45,552 nt of DNA. It comes from Nitrospirota bacterium. GTDB lineage: Bacteria; Nitrospirota; Nitrospiria; Nitrospirales; NS-4. This document shows positions 1-8,612 of this stretch, piece after piece (within the stretch, counting starts at the first letter, position 1; each line of letters opens with the position of its first letter). Location: NCBI GenBank assembly GCA_004298335.1, contig SCTG01000178.1, forward strand, positions 1 to 45,552, read 5' to 3'. The notes beneath the pieces were generated by a model that was not told the origin of the DNA, did no database searches, and saw only the letters and a list, made by a program, of their open reading frames with translations. A program made the translations under genes and the position numbers.

Positions 1-390
1 GCCGATGACACCGGGCTTGAGGTGGACGCTTTGGGGGGAAAGCCGGGTCTCTACGCGGCTCGATTTGCGGGCGAGGGGTGTACGTTTCAGGACAACGTGC
101 GAAAGCTGTTGCTCCTCCTCGAAGGGGTGCCGCCGTCTCGGCGGGAAGCCCGGTTCGTATGCGTGATTGCGTTGGTGGACCCGAACGGGCGAGAGCAGGT
201 AGTGGAGGGCGAGTTGCGCGGCCGGATCACCGAGTCGCAGGCCGGGAGCGGTGGATTCGGCTACGATCCGGTCTTCTATGTGCCGGAGGCCGGCAAGACG
301 CTGGCGGAGTTGACGGCCGACGAGAAGAACCGCATCAGTCACCGTCGGCGCGCGTTGGACAGGGCAAGGACGATCATTCTGGCGAGTTGA
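1..390 (+). CDS. rdgB: RdgB/HAM1 non-canonical purine NTP pyrophosphatase, 5' truncated by window edge
   Basis: The reading frame is open from base 1, so the N-terminal third lies outside the window; 129 codons remain of a family usually near 200 residues. The visible start [13 protein letters not shown] matches the conserved nucleotide-binding stretch of the family, followed by [12 protein letters not shown] and, near the end, [12 protein letters not shown] and ISHRRRAL, all typical of RdgB. The family hydrolyses dITP, ITP and XTP to the monophosphate and pyrophosphate and keeps deaminated purines out of DNA and RNA. An internal ATG at 22 is not the real start because conserved sequence continues upstream of it. 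The gene is followed directly by two tRNA genes. Confidence 0.93.
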   Translation, partial: ADDTGLEVDALGGKPGLYAARFAGEGCTFQDNVRKLLLLLEGVPPSRREARFVCVIALVDPNGREQVVEGELRGRITESQAGSGGFGYDPVFYVPEAGKTLAELTADEKNRISHRRRALDRARTIILAS

Positions 391-393
391 CGT

Positions 394-470
<77 letters not shown>

Positions 471-531
471 CACCGAACTTGTTGGGCCGGCACTTCGATC
501 AAACGTGCCGGATATGCAATGCCGCTTACGC

Positions 532-608
<77 letters not shown>

Positions 609-666
609 ACCCTGCACATGTGAAACGAAGAGTCCTGCGGTTCGAGTCCCGTCCGTGGAGGGTTAT

Positions 667-1167
667 ATGAAACGCGTGCGTCGGTTTGTGCTCCCGGTCG
701 GGTGCGTTGCCGTCCTGCTGGCGTCGTGCTCGACGATTCCCTCGGAGTTCACAAAGCAGGTTGACCAGAACCTTACGTTTGCCGATGCCAAGCGAGCCCC
801 GGAACGGTATCGAGGCAAGGTCCTCCTGTTGGGCGGAACGGTGAGCGAACGGACGGACCTTCCGGGCGCGACGAAAATGCTGATCCATGAACATAATGTC
901 GACTACCGATACAGTCCGAACCTGGGAGGGCTGTCGGAAGGAGAGTTTCTGGTGGTTGTCCGGCCTCCGGTCAATCCCGCCCAATATCCGGCGGGAAAAC
1001 CCGTTACTGTGGTTGGGAAGCTGACGGGCGTCGAGCCGGCGACGGGTCGCGAACCCCTGCCTTTTTTCGACGCCTTGTACCTGCGCTCGTGGGAATCGTC
1101 CTCGCTGTCCGGCGAGAGAACGTATGATCAGCCTTCCTGCCAGCGGATCATCGGCACAAGCTGTTGA
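667..1167 (+). CDS. Slp-family outer-membrane lipoprotein
   Basis: A 166-residue protein. A basic n-region and hydrophobic core lead to the lipobox LASC with Cys21, so it should be lipidated and anchored in the outer membrane. The mature part has features of the Slp/YeaY family: a start like IPSEFTKQVDQNLTF, then ERYRGKVLLLGGTV and an OB-like beta-rich body including GEFLVVV and GKPVTVVGKLTG. Family members are induced by carbon starvation or stationary phase in enteric bacteria, but their exact function is not known. I chose ATG 667, two codons inside the frame's first ATG-like start, because GGAGGG at 657-662 gives it a suitable ribosome binding site and the signal peptide then has normal length. 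Confidence 0.82.
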   Translation: MKRVRRFVLPVGCVAVLLASCSTIPSEFTKQVDQNLTFADAKRAPERYRGKVLLLGGTVSERTDLPGATKMLIHEHNVDYRYSPNLGGLSEGEFLVVVRPPVNPAQYPAGKPVTVVGKLTGVEPATGREPLPFFDALYLRSWESSSLSGERTYDQPSCQRIIGTSC

Positions 1168-1223
1168 TGTTGCAAATAAGTTGCTATTCCTGGGCGGAAT
1201 ACGGTAAATCATCTGGTTAGCCT

Positions 1224-2168
1224 ATGAAGATCTATCTTGCCAATCCCAGAGGTTTCTGCGCCGGCGTGGACCGCGCCATCGACATCGTGGAGCTGTCGCT
1301 GAAGGCCTATGGCGCGCCCATCTATGTCCGCCACGAGATCGTGCACAGCCGCCACGTCGTCAACTCGCTCAAGGTGAAGGGGGCGGTGTTCGTCGAGGAA
1401 CTCACGGAAGTGCCGGACGGGCAGACCGTGATCTTCAGCGCGCATGGCGTCGCCAAGTCGGTGTGGGAAGAGGCCAAGCGACGCGGCCTGAAGATCATCG
1501 ACGCGACGTGCCCGCTCGTCATCAAGGTCCATAACGAGGTCAACCGCGACCATACGCAGGGCTACGAATTGATCCTGATCGGCCATGCCGGCCATCCGGA
1601 GGTGATCGGGACGCTGGGCCAGGTGCCGGACAAGTTCCACCTTGTCAGCTCTGTGCAGGATGTGCAGAGCCTGCAAGTCGAAAATTCCGAGCAATTGTCC
1701 TATGTGACCCAGACCACCCTGAGCGTGGATGAATGCCGGGATATCGTGGGCGCGCTGCACAAGAGATTCCCGAAGATCAAGGGGCCCCACCAGGAGGACA
1801 TCTGCTACGCCACCCAGAACCGGCAGAACGCGGTGAAGAAGCTCACCGAGATGGTGGACGTGATTCTGGTCATCGGCTCCCCGAACAGCTCCAACTCCAA
1901 CCGGTTGCGGGAGCTCGGCGAGCATTGCGGGGTGCCCTCCTACCTCATCGACTCGACCGCCGACATCGATTCGTCCTGGCTGCGCGGCATCAAGGCGGTC
2001 GGGATCTCCGCCGGAGCGTCGGCTCCCGAGGTGCTGGTCACCGAAGTCGTCGATTATCTCCGGGCGCACGGCGGCGAGGTGGTGGAGGAGGTGACGGTGG
2101 TCGAAGAAGACGTGGAATTCCTCCTGCCCAAGGAACTGATCTCCGCCGCTGAAATCACCCGGGCTTGA
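1224..2168 (+). CDS. ispH: 4-hydroxy-3-methylbut-2-enyl diphosphate reductase
   Basis: A 314-residue protein of normal length for IspH (LytB). It carries out the last step of the MEP isoprenoid pathway, reducing HMBPP to IPP and DMAPP with a 4Fe-4S cluster. The three cluster cysteines are Cys12 (NPRGFCAGV), Cys96 (DATCPLV) and Cys194 ([10 protein letters not shown]). His41, His74 and His124 and the proton-relay Glu126 (HAGHPEV) are also present, as is the diphosphate-binding [11 protein letters not shown]. The 3' end overlaps the proposed TTG start of mutY by 4 bases, suggesting co-transcription. No convincing promoter was found in the 56 bases upstream. Confidence 0.97.
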   Translation: MKIYLANPRGFCAGVDRAIDIVELSLKAYGAPIYVRHEIVHSRHVVNSLKVKGAVFVEELTEVPDGQTVIFSAHGVAKSVWEEAKRRGLKIIDATCPLVIKVHNEVNRDHTQGYELILIGHAGHPEVIGTLGQVPDKFHLVSSVQDVQSLQVENSEQLSYVTQTTLSVDECRDIVGALHKRFPKIKGPHQEDICYATQNRQNAVKKLTEMVDVILVIGSPNSSNSNRLRELGEHCGVPSYLIDSTADIDSSWLRGIKAVGISAGASAPEVLVTEVVDYLRAHGGEVVEEVTVVEEDVEFLLPKELISAAEITRA

Positions 2169-2881
2169 AGGACGATACCAAGCATCCATCTTCCCGGCGC
2201 CGCCGGGCTGTGGCTCAGATTTCCGTCTCATCCGGGCACAAGCGCAAATTCCGGGAGCGTCTGCTCAAGTGGTATGCGCATCATGGCCGCGACCTGCCCT
2301 GGCGCAAGACCGCCGTGCCCTACAAGATCCTGGTTTCGGAGATCATGCTCCAGCAGACCCAGGTGGACCGGGTCCTCCCCAAGTACCGGGAATGGCTGGC
2401 CAAGTACCCCACGATGGAAGACCTGGCCGGGGCCCCGCTTTCGGATGTGAAGAAAACCTGGCGCCCGCTCGGCTATAACGTCCGCCCGGTCCGTCTCCAT
2501 TCCATCGCCCGGGAATCGGTCGCCCGCTACGGAGGGACGCTGCCGAGGGACCCCGAACGTCTGCTGGCCTTCAAGGGCATCGGGCGCTACACAGCCGGCG
2601 CAATCCGGGCATTCGCCTTCAGGGAGGACGCGCCCATCCTGGATACCAATGTGATGCGGGTCCTGCACCGGGTCTTTGTCGGCAAGGGCGATGCGAAAAA
2701 GCAGAAGACCCTGTTGTGGGACCTGTCGGAGGCGATGATTCCGAAGGGCAAGGGCTACGATTTCAACCAGGCGCTGATGGACTTCGGGGCCATGGTGTGC
2801 ACCGCCCGCGATCCCTATTGCCTGCTCTGCCCGATGAAGGATTTCTGCAAGACCTATCCGTTTCGGCCGGTGCGGCGGTGA
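2165..2881 (+). CDS. mutY: A/G-specific adenine glycosylase, catalytic domain only
   Basis: The protein removes adenine mispaired with 8-oxoguanine or guanine. The helix-hairpin-helix glycosylase core is recognisable: [13 protein letters not shown] with the catalytic Glu, the HhH segment [12 protein letters not shown], and [12 protein letters not shown] with the catalytic Asp. The 4Fe-4S loop has the spacing C-x6-C-x2-C-x5-C ([17 protein letters not shown]). At 238 residues it stops right after the cluster and so lacks the C-terminal MutT-like domain of about 110 residues that classical MutY uses to recognise 8-oxoG. No ATG exists near the N-terminus; TTG at 2165, overlapping the ispH stop, is the most likely start. 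It overlaps the next gene by 4 bases (GTGA). Confidence 0.88.
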   Translation: MKDDTKHPSSRRRRAVAQISVSSGHKRKFRERLLKWYAHHGRDLPWRKTAVPYKILVSEIMLQQTQVDRVLPKYREWLAKYPTMEDLAGAPLSDVKKTWRPLGYNVRPVRLHSIARESVARYGGTLPRDPERLLAFKGIGRYTAGAIRAFAFREDAPILDTNVMRVLHRVFVGKGDAKKQKTLLWDLSEAMIPKGKGYDFNQALMDFGAMVCTARDPYCLLCPMKDFCKTYPFRPVRR

Positions 2882-3276
2882 CCGGCGCGGAGCCCATCCA
2901 GGTGGCGGCGGCGCTGATCGTCCGCGAGGGCCGCTATCTGATCACGCAGAGGAGGGCAGGCGTCCACCTGGGAGGCCTCTGGGAATTTCCGGGAGGGAAG
3001 CGGGAGCCGGGTGAATCGCTGGAAGAGTGCCTGCGCCGGGAGCTGCGGGAGGAACTCGACATCGAAATCGCGCCGCCGGTTCCGTTCCGGGTCATCCGCC
3101 ACGATTATCCGGAGAAGACCGTGGAGCTGCATTTTTTCCGATGCTCGATTGCAAGCGGGCTCCCTCGTCCATTGGGGTGCGAGGACCTGCGCTGGGTCGC
3201 GCCGGAGGAACTGGAGCAATTTCCGTTGCCGCCCGCCGACCAGCCGTTGGTGGAAGCGTTGCTGGGGAAAAAGTGA
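2878..3276 (+). CDS. Nudix hydrolase, MutT-like (8-oxo-dGTP diphosphatase type)
   Basis: A 132-residue protein starting with GTG inside the mutY stop (GTGA overlap). The Nudix box is intact: GGKREPGESLEECLRREL followed by REEL, matching G-x5-E-x7-R-E-x-x-E-E. LWEFPGGK before the box and a C-terminal PLPPADQPLVEAL are typical of MutT-type enzymes that sanitise 8-oxo-dGTP. It sits where the C-terminal domain of a full-length MutY would be encoded. Because the catalytic box is complete it is probably an active hydrolase and not a detached MutY recognition domain, but it could serve both roles. Substrate assignment is inferred from family and neighbour. Confidence 0.88.
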   Translation: MTGAEPIQVAAALIVREGRYLITQRRAGVHLGGLWEFPGGKREPGESLEECLRRELREELDIEIAPPVPFRVIRHDYPEKTVELHFFRCSIASGLPRPLGCEDLRWVAPEELEQFPLPPADQPLVEALLGKK

Positions 3277-3283
3277 AACGTTC

Positions 3284-3961
3284 ATGAAGGTGGTGCTGGA
3301 CATCGAGACGGTGCAGGCTCCGAAGGAAGAATGGGCCCGGCTGGCGGGAGTCGATGTCGCCGAGGCCGACAATCTCCTGGAGGCGGGCGAAGCCGCGCAG
3401 CAGGACAAGGACTACGACAGGTCCTCGTTCGACGGCAGCTTCAGCCGGATCGTGTGCATCGGCGCGATCGCCTTCTCGGATTCCATGGAACCGCAGGGGG
3501 CCATCGCCTGGTACGGCGGCCAGGAGAAAGAGCTGCTGCGGAAATTCTGGGCCTGGATGGGCCAATGCAGACCGACCCTGCTGATCACCCACAACGGCCT
3601 CGGCTTCGATCTGCCCTTCATCAAGAAGCGGTCGATCATTCACCAGGTCAAGCCGGCGGTCGAGGTCAGCCTGGCCAAGTTCCGGACCGAGCCGGTCTAC
3701 GACACGCTCGCGGTCTGGAGCAATTGGGAAAGCCGGAACTGGGTGAAGCTGGACGTGCTGGCCCGCGTGCTGGGAGTCGAGACCAAGTCCGGCTCCGGCA
3801 AGCAAGTCGCCGAAATGTGGCAGGCCGGACGGGGCAGGGAAATCGCCGACTACTGTCTACAAGATTGCTATGTGACCTACGCCTGCTACTCGAAGATGAC
3901 CTTCCGGGAACCAATCAAGTCCTCGGAAGTCCTGGCCAAGAAGGAACTGATTGAAGTTTAG
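3284..3961 (+). CDS. Predicted 3'-5' exonuclease of the PolB-like DEDDy family
   Basis: A 225-residue RNase H-fold nuclease. The three DEDD exonuclease motifs are visible: VLDIETV (Asp6, Glu8), ITHNGLGFDLPF (Asp109), and YCLQDCYVTY (Tyr190, Asp194), the last placing it in the DEDDy class. It resembles the predicted 3'-5' exonuclease family related to the proofreading domain of B-family polymerases (DNA_pol_B_exo2). The chosen ATG at 3284 puts the first motif at the N-terminus, 7 bases after the Nudix gene. With mutY and the Nudix gene it forms a small DNA-repair run. Its natural substrate is unknown. The 3' end overlaps the convergent YciI gene by 4 bases. Confidence 0.85.
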   Translation: MKVVLDIETVQAPKEEWARLAGVDVAEADNLLEAGEAAQQDKDYDRSSFDGSFSRIVCIGAIAFSDSMEPQGAIAWYGGQEKELLRKFWAWMGQCRPTLLITHNGLGFDLPFIKKRSIIHQVKPAVEVSLAKFRTEPVYDTLAVWSNWESRNWVKLDVLARVLGVETKSGSGKQVAEMWQAGRGREIADYCLQDCYVTYACYSKMTFREPIKSSEVLAKKELIEV

Positions 3962-4239
3962 CGTGCGGGAGTTGGATAGACCTGCATGAAGGGGTGGACT
4001 TCGTAGCGGGCGAAGACGCCTTGAGTGACGTAGGGGTCGCCCGCGGCGAACGCCTTGGCTTCCTCAAGGGAGCCGGCCTCGATGACGATGAGGCTGCCGG
4101 CGCCGTCGGTGAGCGGTCCCGCCAGGATCACTTTGCCGGCCTTGTTCAGCGGGTCCATGCGGTTGAGGTGAGCCTGGCGGTGCAGCTTGCGCTTGGCCTG
4201 TCCGTCCGGGCCGTCGTACCCGATGATGGCGAAGATCAC
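3958..4239 (-). CDS. YciI-like (YCII-related domain) protein
   Basis: A 93-residue ferredoxin-like-fold protein. The sequence shows the YCII pattern: FAIIGYDGPDG at the start, RQAHLNRMDPL with the conserved His, AGKVILAGPLTD, GSLIVIEAGSLEEAKAFAAGDPYV and YEVHPFMQV near the end. Family members are small dimeric enzymes or accessory proteins related to muconolactone isomerase-like folds; no reaction can be assigned. It overlaps the upstream DUF2203 gene by 4 bases (ATGA), so translation is likely coupled. Confidence 0.82.
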   Translation of the reverse strand: MIFAIIGYDGPDGQAKRKLHRQAHLNRMDPLNKAGKVILAGPLTDGAGSLIVIEAGSLEEAKAFAAGDPYVTQGVFARYEVHPFMQVYPTPAR

Positions 4240-4637
4240 CCTTCGCTCTCGGTCAGGGTTTCAAGGGGCCGGCGGCCCGCGTACCCGTCCTCGACCTCAT
4301 GCCAGAACCTGATTTCCGGCTCGCCCAGTTTCCAGCAGAGGTAGACGACATGGCCGTTCATGTCGTAGGGAAAGTCGCACAGGCCGACGTCGAGGTCCTT
4401 GACCAGAACCCCCATCTCCTGAATGGCCTCGACGCTGTCGCTGATATGCTCAAGGGCCCGGATATAGCGGGGGCCGGCGAAGCTGCCCCCGTTGGCCTGG
4501 GCGTTCGCGCTGGCCTTCTTGATCTCCCCATGGGAGTGGACCAGGACTTCCTTCTCCTTCTTGACGGCCAGCAACTGTTCCTCAAGCTGGGGAAGCAGCT
4601 GCTTGGCTTCGGTCAGGGTGAAAGTCCGTCCTTCCAT
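4236..4637 (-). CDS. DUF2203 family protein
   Basis: A 133-residue soluble protein. TLTEAKQLLPQLEEQL starts a helical N-terminal half, and the C-terminal half has VKDLDVGLCDFPYDMNGHVVYLCWKLGEPEIRFWHEVEDGYAGRRPL, which is the diagnostic core of DUF2203 (quoted here for identification only; key elements are G-x-CDFP, LCWKLGE and WH). Function is unknown. It is the first gene of a two-gene minus-strand operon with the YciI-like gene. No Shine-Dalgarno sequence precedes the ATG; a good promoter lies so close that the mRNA leader would be about 5 bases. Confidence 0.8.
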   Translation of the reverse strand: MEGRTFTLTEAKQLLPQLEEQLLAVKKEKEVLVHSHGEIKKASANAQANGGSFAGPRYIRALEHISDSVEAIQEMGVLVKDLDVGLCDFPYDMNGHVVYLCWKLGEPEIRFWHEVEDGYAGRRPLETLTESEG

Positions 4638-4648
4638 ACAGGTGGCTC

Positions 4649-4678
4649 ATGATAACAAGGGGGGGCGATGCTCGTCAA
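4649..4678 (-). promoter_or_regulatory. Predicted sigma-70 promoter for DUF2203-YciI operon
   Basis: Read on the minus strand: -35 TTGACG (4678-4673), 18-base spacer, -10 TATCAT (4654-4649). Both boxes match the consensus at five of six positions. The expected start of transcription near 4642 is only about 5 bases before the ATG at 4637. Confidence 0.6.
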
Positions 4679-4728
4679 ACCAGCCGGGCGGCTCTTGCGG
4701 GGCTTCCAGGAGGCTCTTCACATGGGGG

Positions 4729-4757
4729 TTGACAAAGGGCTTGGCGACGGTTATGCT
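4729..4757 (+). promoter_or_regulatory. Predicted sigma-70 promoter of rho
   Basis: A perfect -35 TTGACA (4729-4734), a 17-base spacer and -10 TATGCT (4752-4757). Transcription would begin near 4764, giving a leader of about 228 bases before rho. It points away from the DUF2203 promoter, so the two operons are divergent. Confidence 0.75.
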
Positions 4758-4763
4758 GATACC

Positions 4764-4991
4764 CAGATCAGGCTGTGCAAGGCCTGACCACCCCTGTGAT
4801 TCTTCCCCAGGTCAGTTCTTAATGAAACCAAGGCGTTTCATCCGTGTAGATGGTCGGGGCTCCGTTAAGAAAGAGTAGCGTATCACCTGTCATTGATGGA
4901 ACTCGCCGCATTGCTCAATGCCGACATGGTTTGTTCAGCCAGGAGTGCAGGGTCCGGTCCTTTAATTGTTCATAGGAGGTGAGGGAGTGAT
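4764..4991 (+). promoter_or_regulatory. Long 5' leader of rho mRNA
   Basis: The stretch between DUF2203 and rho (354 bases) holds the two divergent promoters and this leader. Within the leader are a short inverted repeat, CTGACC at 4784-4789 and GGTCAG at 4810-4815, and an 18-codon open frame at 4822-4878. Rho is autoregulated in E. coli by termination in its own long leader; a similar role here is inference from length and position. No intrinsic terminator with a T-run was seen. Confidence 0.45.
4822..4878 (+). CDS. Possible 18-residue leader peptide upstream of rho
   Basis: ATG at 4822, stop TAG at 4876-4878; the product would be MKPRRFIRVDGRGSVKKE, strongly basic. It lies wholly inside the predicted rho leader. 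The only Shine-Dalgarno-like bases, AGGT at 4809-4812, are somewhat distant from the ATG and fall in the 3' arm of a 6-bp inverted repeat. E. coli has a leader peptide (rhoL) before rho, but sequence homology cannot be claimed. It could be a chance frame. Confidence 0.3.
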   Translation: MKPRRFIRVDGRGSVKKE

Positions 4992-6272
<1,281 letters not shown>

Positions 6273-6293
6273 CCAGAGGGGAGTGCGCGCGCC

Positions 6294-6506
6294 ATGAAAG
6301 CTGGGATACATCCGGAGTACAGCGAAGCGACTATCAGTTGCGCCTGCGGATACAAGCTGAAGACCCGCTCGACGGTGGGCGACATGAAGGTGGACAGTTG
6401 CTCCAACTGCCATCCCTTCTTTACCGGGACGCAGAAGATCGTGGACTCCGAAGGCCGCGTGGAGCGTTACAAGAAAAGGCTGGCGAAGAAGAAGAAAACC
6501 ACCTGA
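6294..6506 (+). CDS. rpmE: 50S ribosomal protein L31 (zinc-binding type)
   Basis: A 70-residue ribosomal protein. MKAGIHPEY is the usual L31 start, and Cys16, Cys18, Cys36 and Cys39 form the zinc site of the C+ type. The tail is highly basic. A ribosome binding site GAGGGGAG precedes the ATG. rho-rpmE-prfA is a common bacterial order. The gene is followed by an intrinsic-terminator-like hairpin before prfA. Confidence 0.96.
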   Translation: MKAGIHPEYSEATISCACGYKLKTRSTVGDMKVDSCSNCHPFFTGTQKIVDSEGRVERYKKRLAKKKKTT

Positions 6507-6537
6507 CGGCGGCGGTCCTAGAAATGGCATTCCCGGC

Positions 6538-6578
6538 AACGCCTGCCTCCTGCTGCGGGGCAGGTGTTGTTGTTTTTT
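6538..6578 (+). terminator. Rho-independent terminator-like hairpin between rpmE and prfA
   Basis: A 10-bp stem pairs 6538-6547 (AACGCCTGCC) with 6559-6568 (GGCAGGTGTT, one G-U pair) around an 11-base loop, followed by GTTG and six T residues (6573-6578). The T-run is directly followed by the prfA ribosome binding site. It may end the rho-rpmE transcript completely or only partly. Confidence 0.72.
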
Positions 6579-6594
6579 GGAGAGGGGCGTAAAC

Positions 6595-7686
6595 ATGCCT
6601 GCCGTGAAAGAATCACCCATTCTGGCCAAGCTCGAGGCGGCCGCCCAGCGGGTGGAGGAAATCGACCGCACGCTGTCGAATGCCGCCGTCCTGTCGCAGC
6701 CGTCCCAGATCCAGAAGCTGAACAAGGAACGCGCGGAACTGGCCGCGCAGGCCGACCTCTATCGCGAGTACTGCGCCCTGCTCAAGCACATCGTCGAGGC
6801 CGAGGAGATGCTGGGCGACTCCCGCGTCGAATCCGGCGTGAAGGACCTGGCCCGCGAGGAACTGAAGGAACTGGAGGCCAAGCGGGCCGGACTGGATGCG
6901 CGCGCCCGCGAGCTGCTGATCCCGAAGGACCCCCGCGACGACAAGAACACGTTTGTGGAGGTGCGCGCCGGCACCGGCGGCGACGAAGCGGCCCTCTTTG
7001 CCGCCGAACTCGTCCGGATGTACAGCCGGTATGCCGAGCGGCGTCGCTGGCGGGTCGAGGCGATGGACTCGAACGTCACCGAGATCGGCGGCGTGAAGGA
7101 GGCCGTGCTGCTGATCGAGGGCAAGGGCGCCTACAGCCGGTTCAAGCACGAGAGCGGCGTGCACCGGGTCCAGCGCGTGCCGGCGACGGAAGCCAGCGGA
7201 CGCATCCACACCTCCACCGTCACGGTGGCGGTGATGCCGGAGGTCGAGGAAGTGGATGTGCAGATCAATCCCAACGACCTGAAGATCGACACGTTCTGCT
7301 CGTCCGGCGCCGGCGGGCAGAGCGTGAACACGACCTATTCGGCCGTGCGGATCACGCACGTCCCGACGGGCGTCGTCGTGACGTGCCAGGACGAGCGGTC
7401 GCAGCTCAAGAACCGCAACAAGGCGATGCGCAATCTCCGGGCCCGCATCATGGAAGCCGAGCGGGAAAAGCAGGAGAGTGAGATCGCCCAGCAACGGAAG
7501 TCCCAGGTCGGGTCGGGCGACCGGAGCGAGAAGGTCCGGACCTACAATTTTCCCCAGAACCGGGTCACCGATCACCGCATCGGGCTGACGCTGCACCGCC
7601 TGGACCAGGTCCTCGAGGGCGACCTGGACGAGGTCATCGAGGCGCTGATCGCCGCGGACCAGGTCGTGGAGGCGGAGGAGAAATGA
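6595..7686 (+). CDS. prfA: Peptide chain release factor 1
   Basis: A 363-residue class I release factor that recognises UAA and UAG stop codons. The anticodon-mimicking motif is PAT (196-198, in [15 protein letters not shown]), which marks RF1 and not RF2 (SPF). The catalytic GGQ is at 240-242 within [19 protein letters not shown], preceded by CS where RF1 often has RA. ATG 6595 is chosen over a non-ATG start six codons upstream because GGAGAGGGG at 6579-6587 is well placed for it. The stop overlaps the prmC start by 4 bases, and PrmC methylates the glutamine of this GGQ, so the pairing is functional. Confidence 0.97.
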   Translation: MPAVKESPILAKLEAAAQRVEEIDRTLSNAAVLSQPSQIQKLNKERAELAAQADLYREYCALLKHIVEAEEMLGDSRVESGVKDLAREELKELEAKRAGLDARARELLIPKDPRDDKNTFVEVRAGTGGDEAALFAAELVRMYSRYAERRRWRVEAMDSNVTEIGGVKEAVLLIEGKGAYSRFKHESGVHRVQRVPATEASGRIHTSTVTVAVMPEVEEVDVQINPNDLKIDTFCSSGAGGQSVNTTYSAVRITHVPTGVVVTCQDERSQLKNRNKAMRNLRARIMEAEREKQESEIAQQRKSQVGSGDRSEKVRTYNFPQNRVTDHRIGLTLHRLDQVLEGDLDEVIEALIAADQVVEAEEK

Positions 7687-8612
7687 GCGCGGGTGCTGCC
7701 GCGGCGGCTGTGACCGTCGGCGACCTGCGCCGGCAGGCGCGGGCCCTCCTGAAGGGCGCGGGCATCGTCAATGCGGCCAGGGAAACCGATTGGCTGCTGG
7801 CGTTCGCCCTGGACGTGCCGTCGCACGTGCTGATGCTGGAAGGAGCGCGGGCGGTGTCCGCCCTCCAGGCCGAACAGGCCCGGGTGCTTGCCGGGCGCCG
7901 CGCCGCGCGCGAACCACTGCAGTATCTGCTCGGCACGCAGGAGTTCCGCGGCCTGGACATTGCGGTCGCGCCGGCCGTCCTGATTCCCAGGCCGGAGTCG
8001 GAGCTGCTTGTTGAGGAAACGCTCCGGGCCGTCGCCGGGATTGCCGCACCAGTGCTTGCCGATGTGGGAACCGGGTCCGGCTGCATTGCCGTGGCGATTG
8101 CCTGTGAACGGCCGGACGCGACAGTGTACGCGCTGGACGTTTCGGCGCCGGCGTTGGCCGTGGCCCGGTCAAACGCCATCCGGCACGGGGCGGGCGATCG
8201 TATCCGGTTCATCCGGGCTGATTTGCTGGAGGCGCTTGGCGGTGCGCGGGCCTTTGACGCCATCGTCTCCAATCCGCCCTATATCCCGGAACAGGAAGTG
8301 GAGGGGCTCCAGCCGGAAGTCGCCCGCTATGAGCCGCGCGTGGCGCTGGCCGCCGGGCCGGACGGGCTGGCGTTTTATCGCCGGCTCCTGCATGGAGCGC
8401 CGCCGCTGTTGAAGCCGGGCGGATCCTTGGTCATGGAGCTGGGCTGCGGCCAGGCTGAGGCCGTCACGCGGATGGCGCTTCAGAACGGCGCGTTCGATTC
8501 CGTCGAGTGCCGCAAGGACATGGCCGGCATCGAGCGGGTGCTTGTCGCAAGAAAGGTGGGTACGGGAGGGGCGCGTTGCGCGGGGCCCCCTCCCGTTCTA
8601 ATGGTATCGTGA
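7683..8612 (+). CDS. prmC: Release factor glutamine N5-methyltransferase
   Basis: A 309-residue SAM-dependent methyltransferase that modifies the GGQ glutamine of RF1 and RF2. The N-terminal helical domain is followed by [15 protein letters not shown] (SAM binding, about 127-140) and the catalytic NPPY at 197-200. [20 protein letters not shown] is typical of PrmC. The family usually ends near VLVARK (residue 291); here 18 extra residues rich in Gly and Pro follow and are encoded across a strong inverted repeat. It overlaps prfA by 4 bases and murA by 1. Confidence 0.95.
   Translation: MSAGAAAAAVTVGDLRRQARALLKGAGIVNAARETDWLLAFALDVPSHVLMLEGARAVSALQAEQARVLAGRRAAREPLQYLLGTQEFRGLDIAVAPAVLIPRPESELLVEETLRAVAGIAAPVLADVGTGSGCIAVAIACERPDATVYALDVSAPALAVARSNAIRHGAGDRIRFIRADLLEALGGARAFDAIVSNPPYIPEQEVEGLQPEVARYEPRVALAAGPDGLAFYRRLLHGAPPLLKPGGSLVMELGCGQAEAVTRMALQNGAFDSVECRKDMAGIERVLVARKVGTGGARCAGPPPVLMVS
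8562..8596 (+). other. Perfect 10-bp inverted repeat in the 3' end of prmC
   Basis: ACGGGAGGGG at 8562-8571 is perfectly complementary to CCCCTCCCGT at 8587-8596 with a 15-base GC-rich loop. It encodes the unusual tail of PrmC and ends 16 bases before the murA start. No T-run follows, so a classical terminator is unlikely; it could modulate murA translation or stabilise mRNA. Confidence 0.6.

Noticed and set aside
632-662. A tRNA T-arm-like string (GGTTCGAGTCC) between tRNA-Arg and the Slp gene, suggesting a tRNA relic or attachment site
   Set aside because: Only two of five T-stem pairs form, no acceptor, anticodon or CCA can be assembled, and no integrase or duplicated tRNA end is nearby.
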